NCBI GenBank assembly: GCA_029785685.1
Contig: JAFLZE010000005.1
Span: forward strand, 1-64,000
Origin: Nitrososphaerota archaeon
GTDB lineage: Archaea; Thermoproteota; Nitrososphaeria; Nitrososphaerales; UBA183
DNA length: 64,000 nt
Reading direction: 5' to 3'
Both the position numbers and the translations under genes were made by a program. Under the pieces are notes generated by a model. That model saw nothing but the letters and a program-made list of their open reading frames with translations. It was not told where the DNA came from and did not search any database. Below are positions 7,068 through 14,405 of the stretch, one piece after another; positions within the stretch are counted from its first letter, which is position 1; the number at the start of each line of letters is the position of its first letter.

Positions 7068-7865
7068 TCATGATAGCAGGGTGTACACCTTGTCTACCCA
7101 CTGGAAGAACTCTTCAGACTTCTTGTTCCGCGGCCTCGGCATCTTGACCTCCACCTCGCCCACCACCCGGGCCGGCCTGCCGGAGAGGACCACCACCTTG
7201 TCCGCGAGCTCGATTATCTCTTCGACGTTGTGGCTCACGAGTATCACACTCTGGACCGATGTCTGGGGGTTTATCAGGAGGGTGTACGTCTCCTTTCTCA
7301 GGCGCTCGGCGGTGAGGTCGTCGAGGGAGCTGAAGGGCTCGTCAAGGAGCATGACCCTCGGCTCCGTGGCTAAGGCCCTGGCGACCCCTACCCTCTGCTT
7401 CATCCCCCCGGAGAGCTCCCCCGGGTAGACATCCTCGAAGCCCGACAGCCCGGCTACCTCGAGGGCCGCCTTGGCTTTCTCCCGCTTCTGCTCCTCAGTG
7501 AGGTCCTTGCGGGGGCTCAGGCCGAAGAGCACGTTCTCGAGGGCCGTCCGCCACGGGAGGAGGACGAAGTTCTGGAACACCATGGACACGTCCGCCCGGG
7601 GGCCCTTGACCTCTGAGCCGAGGACCATCACCTTCCCCGCGGAGGGCCTGATGAGCCCGGCGACTATGCGCAGCAGGGTCGACTTTCCGCAACCCGACGG
7701 ACCGGTGATGGCCACCAGCTCGTCCCTCTTCGCGGTCATGGAGACGTCGACGAGGACAGGGAGCGGCTCCCGCTCCTTGTGGTAGTCTAGGTTCACGTGC
7801 TCGACCGCCACGATCGTCGTCCCCGCGAGCGGCTGGGCTTGCTGCTGCGACAACATCGCGGCCAC
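7068..7865 (-). CDS. NitT/TauT-family ABC transporter ATP-binding protein
   Basis: This 265-residue ATPase powers the importer encoded just upstream. Visible motifs are Walker A ITGPSGCGKST, the Q-loop VFQNFVLLPWRTA, signature LSGGMKQRVGVARALA, Walker B RVMLLDEPFSSLD and the switch His in ILVSHNVEE. The WRTALENV segment is typical of nitrate/sulfonate/taurine-type ATPases. Start is GTG at 7865 with an ATG three codons later; the permease stop is 6 nt upstream. No periplasmic binding protein gene is seen in the window, so the substrate is unknown. Confidence 0.9.
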   Translation of the reverse strand: MAAMLSQQQAQPLAGTTIVAVEHVNLDYHKEREPLPVLVDVSMTAKRDELVAITGPSGCGKSTLLRIVAGLIRPSAGKVMVLGSEVKGPRADVSMVFQNFVLLPWRTALENVLFGLSPRKDLTEEQKREKAKAALEVAGLSGFEDVYPGELSGGMKQRVGVARALATEPRVMLLDEPFSSLDDLTAERLRKETYTLLINPQTSVQSVILVSHNVEEIIELADKVVVLSGRPARVVGEVEVKMPRPRNKKSEEFFQWVDKVYTLLS

Positions 7866-7871
7866 CTTCGC

Positions 7872-9398
7872 CTAGCGGTTATACGTATACCGCTTGGTGA
7901 CGTTGTGGTAGAGCCTCCTCCAGACCGTGAGGTTGAATGCCACGATGAGGATGGTCATGCTGACCACCGCGAAGAACAGGACCTCGAGGTTCCCCGAGTC
8001 GGTCGCTATCGTAATCGTCTTCCCTATGCCGATCCCCACCTGGGTGATCGGCCCCTGCGAGGGATTAGGCTGGAAGTACTCCGCTATGATGAGGGCGTTC
8101 CAGGCGCCTCCCACAGCCGTGATGGCCCCTGTCACGAGCGCGGCCAGGGCGCTGGGGACGTAGACGTTCCTCCAGGCTGACAGCCTGCCGACCCCGAAGA
8201 CGTGAGGCAGGTCCTTCAGGTCCCCCGGAATGGTCCTGACGCCGGCCATGACGTTGAACACGATGTACCAGAATATGGACAGGAAGATCACTATCCCGGC
8301 GACCGCTTCAGGCTCGTGTCCGATCACGGGTATCAGCACTATCAGGGGGAGGAGGATAGGGGCGGGGATCGAGGATATCACTTCCAGCAGGGGGGAGACG
8401 GTGTCGTAGAGCTTGAAGTTGAGGGATATCGCGACCCCCATAGGAAGGCCGACGGCTATGCAGATCGCCACGACGTACCAGACCCTCACGAAGGAGTACG
8501 CAAGGGCCACTAGGACCGACGACTCGGTGGCAGCCATAGACTGGAGGGAGGGGATGGCCCCCAGGTACAGGGTACCCGAAGACGCCGCGGCCACTAGGAT
8601 GAGGCCCAGGAATATGGCCGCGAATATAGCGACGGCGTACTTGAGGCCCCGGCTGAAACGCGAGATGGCGGAGGTGAACCTGGTCACCCCTCTCCCCTGG
8701 GTGAGCAGGAAGAGCTTCGAGACGCTCCTGGCGCTCACCCAGGAGTAGGCCCGCATGATCGGGTCCCTGTGCGTCTCTCTGGGCTCCTCCATCATCTTGA
8801 ACCTCTCGGACCAGAGCGCGAACTCCCTAAGGAAGAGGAATCGCCACACGATCACCGCCCCGATTATCCCGACGACGAGGAGCACGTAGTTGCCATATTC
8901 GAACGGGGGTCCCGTGAACTGTTCGACGGCCACGCCTATGCCGTACTGGATGGGGACGTTCTTGGTCCCAAGGCTGATTATCTCGCTGGCGACCAGGAAG
9001 AACAGTCCCACAGCCCAGGAGATCTGGGTGTTGTAGGCGACGCGGCTCATCGACGCGGGGATGTAGATGCTCCTTATCCTCTGCCAGGTCCCAGCCCTGG
9101 CGACGTCAAGAAGGTCGAAGTAGTCCTGAGGGATGGCCTTGACCGCCTCGTACACCCCGAATGCTATGTTCCAGGACATGCTCGTGAAGATGAGGATTAT
9201 CACCGCCAGGTTTGCCCCGATGAAGTCAGGGAACACCCCGTAGACCGCTGCTATGACGAATGGGAAGAAGCCGAGGACGGGTACCGACTGGAAGATGTCG
9301 AGGAGCGGGAGGATCACGCTCTCAGCCTTCTTGCTCCTGGCGGCCCAGATCCCCACTATGAGCGCGAAGATTATGCTGAGGCCTAGGGCGAGTATCAT
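7872..9398 (-). CDS. Double-length NitT/TauT-type ABC permease
   Basis: The 508-residue membrane protein fuses two permease units, each with a BPD_transp_1 domain and an EAA-like cytoplasmic loop (IPQDYFDLLDVARAGTWQRI and IPGDLKDLPHVFGVGRLSAW). Its first segment, LPLLDIFQSVPVLGFFP, is typical of fused permeases in this family. It precedes the ATPase by 6 nt. The ATG at 9398 falls within the first membrane helix by comparison with relatives, and the frame stays open upstream to a TAG at 9570-9572 but lacks ATG, GTG or TTG there. The true N-terminus is therefore uncertain. Confidence 0.85.
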   Translation of the reverse strand: MILALGLSIIFALIVGIWAARSKKAESVILPLLDIFQSVPVLGFFPFVIAAVYGVFPDFIGANLAVIILIFTSMSWNIAFGVYEAVKAIPQDYFDLLDVARAGTWQRIRSIYIPASMSRVAYNTQISWAVGLFFLVASEIISLGTKNVPIQYGIGVAVEQFTGPPFEYGNYVLLVVGIIGAVIVWRFLFLREFALWSERFKMMEEPRETHRDPIMRAYSWVSARSVSKLFLLTQGRGVTRFTSAISRFSRGLKYAVAIFAAIFLGLILVAAASSGTLYLGAIPSLQSMAATESSVLVALAYSFVRVWYVVAICIAVGLPMGVAISLNFKLYDTVSPLLEVISSIPAPILLPLIVLIPVIGHEPEAVAGIVIFLSIFWYIVFNVMAGVRTIPGDLKDLPHVFGVGRLSAWRNVYVPSALAALVTGAITAVGGAWNALIIAEYFQPNPSQGPITQVGIGIGKTITIATDSGNLEVLFFAVVSMTILIVAFNLTVWRRLYHNVTKRYTYNR

Positions 9399-9615
9399 CC
9401 TTGTCCAGGAGGCAAGGATGTCGAGGGCGACGACACCGAACTGTAGGGGTGCTATAGGAGCTCGGCGGCGCGCGACCGGAGACGTATTTACAGCTTCCCG
9501 GTCTTGTGCCCTCCGATTGGTGGAACCCTGACCCTCGGGCCCGCGGTTAGGGTCGACGGCAACGCATATCTAACAACCTTGAAGTCCGTCCACCGGTTGT
9601 CCGAGGAACAGTGAT

Positions 9616-10080
9616 GTGATAGAGAGAGAAGAAGAGAGCAAGGAGATGAGGGTTGCTGAGAGCAACAGCCTCCTCTTCAAGGGCCCGACCGTGGTGGCGG
9701 CACTGGTCTGCGCCGTCGCCGCGGTCTTCTTCTACGGCGTCGGCATAGGGATAATCTTCGCCCCGGTCTATCTTCAGGGGACCTTCCTGGTGGACCTCTC
9801 CACGGGGAACGCTCCATCGCAGGGGCTCTTGAACGTCGTCGGGGCGGTCATAGTCACCCTCGGTCTCGCCTACGTGATCTCGGCTTACCTGCTCTGGTCG
9901 GAGAAGCACTGGATCAAGGGGGTCTACGCGGGGATCGTGGTGTCCATCGTCGGGATGCTCGAGAGCGGGCTCGACACGACCTTCGCCCCCGGGATGGCGG
10001 CCGCGGGGATGATAGTGAACGTCCTGATAGTGACCCTCCTCGCCACGGAGACATGGGAGGCGCGGAGAAGGGCGCTATGA
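9616..10080 (+). CDS. Four-helix membrane protein of unknown function
   Basis: A 154-residue protein with four predicted transmembrane segments (roughly residues 25-50, 68-92, 99-118 and 124-142) after a short charged N-terminus. GTG at 9616 starts the frame; ATG at 9646 would remove ten charged residues. A TATA-like CATATCTAA lies near 9565-9573. It directly precedes the mucin-like gene at 10091 with an 10-nt gap, so the two are probably co-transcribed at the envelope. I do not recognise the family. Confidence 0.6.
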   Translation: MIEREEESKEMRVAESNSLLFKGPTVVAALVCAVAAVFFYGVGIGIIFAPVYLQGTFLVDLSTGNAPSQGLLNVVGAVIVTLGLAYVISAYLLWSEKHWIKGVYAGIVVSIVGMLESGLDTTFAPGMAAAGMIVNVLIVTLLATETWEARRRAL

Positions 10081-10090
10081 TGGCGGCGGG

Positions 10091-11023
10091 GTGCACCAGA
10101 TGCAGATGAAGATGGCGATGCCGACCCTCGTCATGGTCGGGATAAACATAGTCTCGGTCGTCGTAGTGGTCAGCAGCGTCATAATACCCTACTCGGGGGC
10201 TGCGGCCAGCAACTTCTCCTATGGCCATCACAGCGGACGGACGTTCACAGCCACCGGGTCCGTGGTCACCAGCGGCTCGTCCTCGTCGGCGACCACTGCA
10301 TCCACCACGCTTGCAGTATCCAATCAGTCTTCGGGCGGGGGCCATTCCCAGACCACCGCGACGGTGCATGCCACTACTTCTTCCACGGTCACCAGCACGA
10401 GCGACTCTACGAGCACCACCAACTCGACCAGCACCACCGCAACGGCGTCGACTGCTTCCACCACCCATACCGCCGTGGCCAGCAGCACGAACTCGACGAC
10501 CACCACCGAGAGTGTCACCACGACTTCCACTTCCCAGTCCACTTCCCAGTCCACTTCTACGTCCGAGACGTCGTCCACCGCGGTGACGACCTCCACCGCC
10601 AGCACCTCCACCAGCCAAACGTCCTGTGTCGTGACATTCGACCTCCCAACAGGGAGTTACGCCTCCGGCGCGACCGTCTCCGCGTCGATCACTCCGGAGT
10701 GCGGGGCGAGCGCGCGGTGGCAGCTCACCGACAACGGTACCAAGATAGCCGGGGCGACGAAGCCCTGCGCCAAGGGAGCGCAGTGCCTCCTGTACGCGTC
10801 GAGCCCCCCGTCCCCCGGGAGCTACGTCTTCAGCGTGACAGTCGACAGCGGACACCAGGTCAGCATCGTCTCTGAAAGCTCGAGCTTCACTGTGGCCGCA
10901 GGCCAGTCTGCCACCTCCATGATCGTCGTCGCAGCCGCAGGCTTCGCTCTGGTGGTGGCTGTGGCGACCAAGGACGAGTGGAGCGCCGCGAAGGTCGGAC
11001 GCGGTCCGGAAACCGAGGGCTAG
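10091..11023 (+). CDS. Ser/Thr-rich mucin-like surface protein with C-terminal anchor
   Basis: This 310-residue protein has an N-terminal hydrophobic segment (about residues 10-33, signal or anchor), then about 150 residues that are mostly Ser and Thr, a compact domain with Cys residues (SCVVTF to ECGASARW and PCAKGAQCLL), and a C-terminal hydrophobic helix with a short charged tail. The S/T region looks like a stalk for O-glycosylation and contains small in-frame repeats such as two 12-nt units at 10529-10552. The C-terminal domain looks Ig-like. GTG 10091 or ATG 10100 can start it. Probably an envelope protein; function unknown. Confidence 0.65.
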   Translation: MHQMQMKMAMPTLVMVGINIVSVVVVVSSVIIPYSGAAASNFSYGHHSGRTFTATGSVVTSGSSSSATTASTTLAVSNQSSGGGHSQTTATVHATTSSTVTSTSDSTSTTNSTSTTATASTASTTHTAVASSTNSTTTTESVTTTSTSQSTSQSTSTSETSSTAVTTSTASTSTSQTSCVVTFDLPTGSYASGATVSASITPECGASARWQLTDNGTKIAGATKPCAKGAQCLLYASSPPSPGSYVFSVTVDSGHQVSIVSESSSFTVAAGQSATSMIVVAAAGFALVVAVATKDEWSAAKVGRGPETEG

Positions 11024-11060
11024 CGCGCCGGGACCTTCCGCGGCTGCACGTCGGGGAGCG

Positions 11061-11555
11061 TCATGCGATATACGTGGTGCTCGACGAGTCGAAGCGGCTG
11101 ACCGTCTCGTACTCTCCCTTGTCCCTGAAGAGCGTGAACCTGCCCAGGTCTGGGAAGAACCTGTCGAGAGGCGCGCTGGCCATCATCGCGGCCATGTGCC
11201 CCCGTCCCAGGTACTCGCCGCTGATCTGCTCACAGAGCTTCCTCACCTGATGGTCGCTGGTGTATCCGAGGCTGTGGAGGTACTCGTGGAGGAGGATCAT
11301 GAACACGTAGGAGTTCCGCTTCACCTTTGACCTGGAGACCCCCTCCACTATCCTGAGGAGGTTCCTGTTCATCACTATGGCGTTAGAGCCCATCTCGTGG
11401 TAAGCGCCCACCGAGTTGGGGATGTCCCCAAGCACCAAGGTCAGCCCTGCCCTGTGCATCCCCAGAGACCGCTCCGTGGCTGCCTTCACCATCTCGAATA
11501 TGTCGTCGAACCCGTCCGCCGCAGAGAGGGCTCGCTTGTTGCCGTAGACAGCCAT
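11061..11555 (-). CDS. Zincin-like putative metalloprotease
   Basis: The 164-residue protein carries HEYLHSLGYTSDH at residues 90-102, that is HExxH followed by Gly at +7 and an Asp-His pair. This recalls the HExxHxxGxxH/D of metzincin-type zinc proteases, with the third ligand one position later than usual. No signal peptide is visible, so it should be cytosolic. A TATA box (TAATTAAAT at 11577-11585) lies 26 nt before the ATG, implying a leaderless mRNA. I do not know the family or substrate. Proteolytic activity is inferred from the motif alone. Confidence 0.6.
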   Translation of the reverse strand: MAVYGNKRALSAADGFDDIFEMVKAATERSLGMHRAGLTLVLGDIPNSVGAYHEMGSNAIVMNRNLLRIVEGVSRSKVKRNSYVFMILLHEYLHSLGYTSDHQVRKLCEQISGEYLGRGHMAAMMASAPLDRFFPDLGRFTLFRDKGEYETVSRFDSSSTTYIA

Positions 11556-11595
11556 GTTGCCATGACGCGGCGGATGTAATTAAATCCCGTCCCCG

Positions 11596-11925
11596 TCAGA
11601 TTCTCTTGGCCACGCGGACGCTCAGTACCCCGTTCACGTAGGTGGTCTTAGCCGTCGACGGGTCTACGACACAGTGCAACGGCTTGACTATCTTGAAGTC
11701 GTAAGACTCGACCCGGAGCCTGTCGTCTTCGGCTTTGACGTCGAGGTCCATCCTGGTCCGCCCCGGCGCCACCATGATGAAGGTCACTTCGTCGGCCCCT
11801 TCGATGAGCTCACCGGGGTCGCTCTCCACTTCGGGTCCAGGGTCGCCGGCTCCCCGTTGGGCCACCTTCGCGATCTCCTCGAGCATGTCCTCGAGGGGGT
11901 CCCCGTCACTTGTCGACGGCCGCAT
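11596..11925 (-). CDS. Small Hsp20/alpha-crystallin-like protein
   Basis: These 109 residues fit a minimal alpha-crystallin fold. Strands run through EVTFIMVAPGRTRMDLDVKA, and the C-terminal YVNGVLSVRVAKRI matches the family ...NGVLxV motif. The N-terminus is acidic and short. Hsp20-type proteins bind unfolding proteins without ATP. The ATG at 11925 lies inside the preceding 36-aa ORF (20-nt overlap), so both are read from the promoter and palindrome at 12021-12050. It lacks the usual C-terminal IxI, so it could instead be a CS-domain cochaperone-like protein. Confidence 0.6.
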   Translation of the reverse strand: MRPSTSDGDPLEDMLEEIAKVAQRGAGDPGPEVESDPGELIEGADEVTFIMVAPGRTRMDLDVKAEDDRLRVESYDFKIVKPLHCVVDPSTAKTTYVNGVLSVRVAKRI

Positions 11926-12016
11926 CCTCCAGCTCTATGTCGTACAGTTCGAAACCCAGGTCGTCCCACCGGAAGGGCCTTGATAAGACAGCGGGTGCCT
12001 GCGCCTGGGACGCCAC
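11906..12016 (-). CDS. Leaderless 36-residue ORF upstream of Hsp20-like gene
   Basis: GTG at 12016 is about 30 nt behind the TATA box GATATATC (12043-12050), so this ORF would start at or next to the 5' end of the mRNA. The peptide has 36 residues ending in FELYDIELEDAAVDK, acidic and without known motifs. Its 3' end overlaps the Hsp20-like gene by 20 nt in another frame. A longer reading to 12097 is excluded because it would include the promoter. It may be a small partner or a leader peptide that couples translation. Confidence 0.5.
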   Translation of the reverse strand: MASQAQAPAVLSRPFRWDDLGFELYDIELEDAAVDK

Positions 12017-12020
12017 GTTA

Positions 12021-12044
12021 TCACCTGTGTAATTACACAGATGA
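12021..12044 (-). promoter_or_regulatory. Palindromic operator between TATA box and transcription start
   Basis: CTGTGTAATTACACAG at 12025-12040 is a perfect 16-nt palindrome. After one mismatched pair it continues for three more pairs, covering 12021-12044. It abuts a TATA box (GATATATC, 12043-12050) on one side and the predicted start site of the Hsp20-like operon on the other. A dimeric repressor bound here would block polymerase entry or escape. Which regulator uses it is not known. Confidence 0.65.
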
Positions 12045-12093
12045 TATATCGTCTGCGAGCGAACCGAATTGACCGATGCCATGCCGGAAGTTG

Positions 12094-12146
12094 ACAAGCC
12101 ACGCCCTCAGAACCTGGCTTGCCGCACCGGCCGCCCTCAGCGGCCG
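12094..12146 (+). other. Two consecutive hairpins in the Hsp20/AbrB divergent gap
   Basis: CAAGCCA at 12094-12100 can pair with TGGCTTG at 12114-12120, and CGGCCGC at 12128-12134 with GCGGCCG at 12140-12146 (7-bp stem, 5-nt loop). The rest of 12051-12292 has no credible gene. The structures could lie in a small RNA or be remnants. No tRNA features are seen. Confidence 0.3.
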
Positions 12147-12292
12147 TCCGTGGAGCGAGACGACAGGCTCAGGGAGGGCGGCCTGCCGTGCGCCGCCGGG
12201 GGGCCAGCAGCCTGTGTCTCAACTTGTTGACTCAAATCTACCAAAAAACATACCAACTGGCGTTTTTATCGTCGTAATAACCAGCGGCATCA

Positions 12293-12496
12293 GTGCCAGT
12301 AATCTTCCGAGTCCTCCTCGGGAAGACCGGAAACAGCCTGAGGGTCACCCTCCCGCGGCCGATAGTCGAGGGGTTCCAATGGAAGGAGGGGGATGAGATC
12401 GTGCTCTACGTCTCTGAGGGCCAGATCACCCTCGAGAAGGGGAGGGGCGCAGGGGAGCTGAAGAAGGGAGCCAAGGCCAAGGGCCAGAAGCCATAG
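12293..12496 (+). CDS. AbrB/SpoVT-type DNA-binding protein
   Basis: This 67-residue protein opens with a swapped-hairpin AbrB domain: LLGKTGNSLRVTLPRPIVEGFQWKEGDEIVLYV is the canonical pattern of MazE/AbrB regulators. A Lys-rich tail follows. Such proteins bind DNA as dimers, either as transition-state regulators or as antitoxins. GTG 12293 lies about 25 nt behind the TATA-like GTTTTTATC near 12263, so the message is leaderless. No toxin of the usual MazF or VapC kind follows; the next gene is an unrecognised 93-aa protein, so an antitoxin role is unproven. Confidence 0.72.
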   Translation: MPVIFRVLLGKTGNSLRVTLPRPIVEGFQWKEGDEIVLYVSEGQITLEKGRGAGELKKGAKAKGQKP

Positions 12497-12581
12497 GCCG
12501 AGCCAAGGGCAGTCCTCGTGGGCGCATAGGGTCGAGGAGCGGGGTCCCGCCACCGACGCCTGGGCCAAGGAGCGGGAGCGA

Positions 12582-12863
12582 ATGATGCAGAAGTGGGACG
12601 TCCCTCTTAGTCTTGGGAAGCTTCCTGAGATATTCGTCGATTTCGCCGGGTTGTATCTTGAAAGCGTGAGAATCAGAGCTCAGTACAAGCGTCCCGTCGA
12701 GAGCGACCCTCGTGAGCTTGGTGAGCTCGTTGCGCTCTTCGATGCGAAGCTTGTTAAAGCTGCGCAGGCATTGTATCGGAAGTCGCCTCAAGAGTTCGAG
12801 GGTATGCTTTCTAAAGTAAACGAGCTTCGCCAACTGGTCCGAAAAATGCCAACTGGACTCTGA
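12582..12863 (+). CDS. Hypothetical 93-residue protein with atypical codon use
   Basis: A helical, charged protein of 93 residues (LSLGKLPEIFVDFAGLYLES, then DAKLVKAAQALYRKSPQEF) with no known motif. Its codons often end in T or A (CTT, GTT, GAT, AAA), unlike the strongly GC-ending neighbours, which suggests recent transfer. It lies 85 nt behind the AbrB gene on the same strand and converges with the RelE-type toxin 8 nt away. It could be the partner of the AbrB protein. ATG 12582 or 12585 starts it. Confidence 0.45.
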   Translation: MMQKWDVPLSLGKLPEIFVDFAGLYLESVRIRAQYKRPVESDPRELGELVALFDAKLVKAAQALYRKSPQEFEGMLSKVNELRQLVRKMPTGL

Positions 12864-12871
12864 CGCTCTCT

Positions 12872-13141
12872 TCATTCCCGGTAAACTTCGGCATGAGCGC
12901 GCGTCCTGAGAAACAGTATCTCCCTGGTCCGTGGGTCCACCGCATAGAGGATCCTGCTAGAGCTGCCGAGCTCGTATGCGAACGTCCCTCTAAGCTGCCC
13001 GTGCTTGGGGACCCCGAACCTCCTCGGGTCCTCGGACGCCGAGAGGACGTGGATCGCCTCAAGAACCCGCCCCTTCATCCTCTCGTCTTTCTTCTTGTAC
13101 CCCCGCTTGAAAGTCGGGGTCAGGACGATGCTCCAAGCCAA
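12872..13141 (-). CDS. RelE/ParE-type toxin
   Basis: This 89-residue protein has the compact RelE-fold layout. The N-terminal VLTPTFKRGYKKKDERMKGRV helices are followed by LRGTFAYELGSSSRILYAVD and a final strand ILFLRTRAHAEVYRE ending in the His/Tyr-bearing C-terminus typical of these mRNA interferases. It starts with TTG one base after the antitoxin stop, so the pair is an antitoxin-toxin operon. RelE enzymes cut mRNA in the ribosomal A site. Activity is inferred from the family. Confidence 0.7.
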   Translation of the reverse strand: MAWSIVLTPTFKRGYKKKDERMKGRVLEAIHVLSASEDPRRFGVPKHGQLRGTFAYELGSSSRILYAVDPRTREILFLRTRAHAEVYRE

Positions 13142-13142
13142 T

Positions 13143-13298
13143 CTAGGACGAGTCTAGCCACTTTGCCGCGTCCTGCGCTCTGTCGAATCTTCTGGCTTTG
13201 CCTGCCCCGATCTCCTTCCGGCTCGCCCTGGCCTCCTCGACCTCGGCCTCGGTGAGCTGGGGCGAACGTTCTTGCTTGGTCTCGACGGCCCTGGCCAT
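13143..13298 (-). CDS. Antitoxin of the RelE-type pair
   Basis: This 51-residue charged protein (QLTEAEVEEARASRKEIGAG, then RAQDAAKWLDSS) lies directly before the RelE-type toxin; its TAG is one base from the toxin start. Size, order and helical charge fit a type II antitoxin that wraps the toxin. ATG 13298 is chosen because a TATA-like element (TTCTTAATAATC, 13322-13333) sits about 30 nt upstream; a longer reading to 13343 would include that promoter. No DNA-binding domain is recognisable. Confidence 0.55.
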   Translation of the reverse strand: MARAVETKQERSPQLTEAEVEEARASRKEIGAGKARRFDRAQDAAKWLDSS

Positions 13299-13335
13299 GA
13301 CTGGCGGCTTCGTCCCTGCCCTTCTTAATAATCTA

Positions 13336-13441
13336 GTGCCCAAACTCCGGCGCCCCGAAAGTGCCGGCCTGACATGGGGGTTCTTTCCGCTTTGGGCACA
13401 GTCTACCTGAGCGTGGGGATAGTCGGCCCCCGTGTCAGGCC
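13336..13441 (+). other. Interleaved inverted repeats (possible pseudoknot RNA)
   Basis: GTGCCCAAA at 13336-13344 is complementary to TTTGGGCAC at 13391-13399. GGCCTGACATGGGGG at 13366-13380 pairs with CCCCCGTGTCAGGCC at 13427-13441 with one G-T pair. The two stems interlock (first arm, second arm, first partner, second partner), which is pseudoknot topology. The region lies between the antitoxin promoter and ctaB and has no supported gene. Confidence 0.45.
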
Positions 13442-13487
13442 CCGTCCCCCTCTGCCCAGACTCGGTTTATCTAGAGGTTCCAATAAC

Positions 13488-13495
13488 GTTTTATC
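13488..13495 (+). promoter_or_regulatory. TATA box for ctaB
   Basis: GTTTTATC is centred 26 nt before the GTG at 13518 and so fixes that codon as the likely start of a leaderless message. Confidence 0.6.
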
Positions 13496-13517
13496 CCCAC
13501 GGCCCTCAGCTCGCCAT

Positions 13518-14405
13518 GTGGATACGAAGGACCACCTGAGAGCCTATTGGAGGCTGACTAAGCCGCGCATCTGGGGCCTCCTGGTCTTCACAGGGGCGAT
13601 AGCGATGCTGGTCGCCTACAAGGCTACCCCTGGCGCCTCGCTCACGGCCGGCCTCTTCCTTTCGGGGGTGGTCGCCCTGGTCCTCGGGAGCGCCTCCGCG
13701 GAGGTTCTGACTAACTACCACGACAGGGACATCGACGGGATGATGAAGAGGACCATGAACAGGGAGCTCCCGGCGGGGAAGATCAGGCCACGCAGCGCCC
13801 TCGTCTTCGGCCTCGTGATGGCAGTTCTTTCTGTCCTCGTCCCGTTCTTGCTGATCAACGCGATTTCAGCCGGGTTCATGCTGCTCGGCCTCGTCGACAA
13901 CATCGTGGTCTACTCCCTCCTCCTCAAGCGGAGGAGCTGGCTGAGCATAATCCTAGGCGGGATCTCGGGCGGGATGCCTGTCCTCGTCGGCTACACGGCT
14001 GTCTCCGGCGCCGTCACCCCGCTGGCGCTCTACATGTCTGCCCTGGTCATAGTCTGGATCCCCACCCACATCTGGAGCCTCGCCATCTTCAACAGGAACG
14101 ACTACGAAGCGGCGAAGGTCCCCATGCTCCCGGTCGTGTTCGGGGACAGGGTGGCGTCCATCTGCATAGCCGGGACCAGCGCCCTGCTCACGGTCTTCTC
14201 CGTAGCCATCTTCCTCTTCACCCCGAGCGTCAGCATCTTCTACACCGCCACGGCCGTCGTCCTCGGCGGCGTGGTCCTGGTCTACAGCGGGAGGTTGGCG
14301 CTGAACCAGAGCCGGAAGACCGCCTGGACCCTCTTCAAGCTGACCAGCCCCTACCTCACGATAATCTTCCTCGTCCTCGGCGTGACCTTCTGGCTGGCCG
14401 CGTAG
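13518..14405 (+). CDS. ctaB: Protoheme IX farnesyltransferase (heme O synthase)
   Basis: CtaB is a membrane prenyltransferase of the UbiA family that attaches farnesyl to heme B, producing heme O for heme-copper oxidases. The 295-residue protein has about nine membrane helices. It shows YWRLTKPRIWGLLV at the N-terminus and the Asp-rich substrate loops NYHDRDIDGMMKRTMNRELP (first) and YEAAKVPMLPVVFG (second). GTG 13518 gives the normal N-terminus; an ATG two bases earlier is out of frame. No oxidase genes lie nearby, but its presence suggests aerobic respiration. Confidence 0.9.
   Translation: MDTKDHLRAYWRLTKPRIWGLLVFTGAIAMLVAYKATPGASLTAGLFLSGVVALVLGSASAEVLTNYHDRDIDGMMKRTMNRELPAGKIRPRSALVFGLVMAVLSVLVPFLLINAISAGFMLLGLVDNIVVYSLLLKRRSWLSIILGGISGGMPVLVGYTAVSGAVTPLALYMSALVIVWIPTHIWSLAIFNRNDYEAAKVPMLPVVFGDRVASICIAGTSALLTVFSVAIFLFTPSVSIFYTATAVVLGGVVLVYSGRLALNQSRKTAWTLFKLTSPYLTIIFLVLGVTFWLAA

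Noticed and set aside
10529..10552. Two 12-nt repeats in the Ser/Thr-rich gene considered as a separate repeat element
   Set aside because: They are simple codon repeats within a low-complexity stalk and are noted there.
12426..12875. Minus-strand frame opposite the 93-residue gene
   Set aside because: Its second half becomes Pro/Gly-rich without motifs, while the plus-strand protein is evenly amphipathic and follows a gene on its strand.
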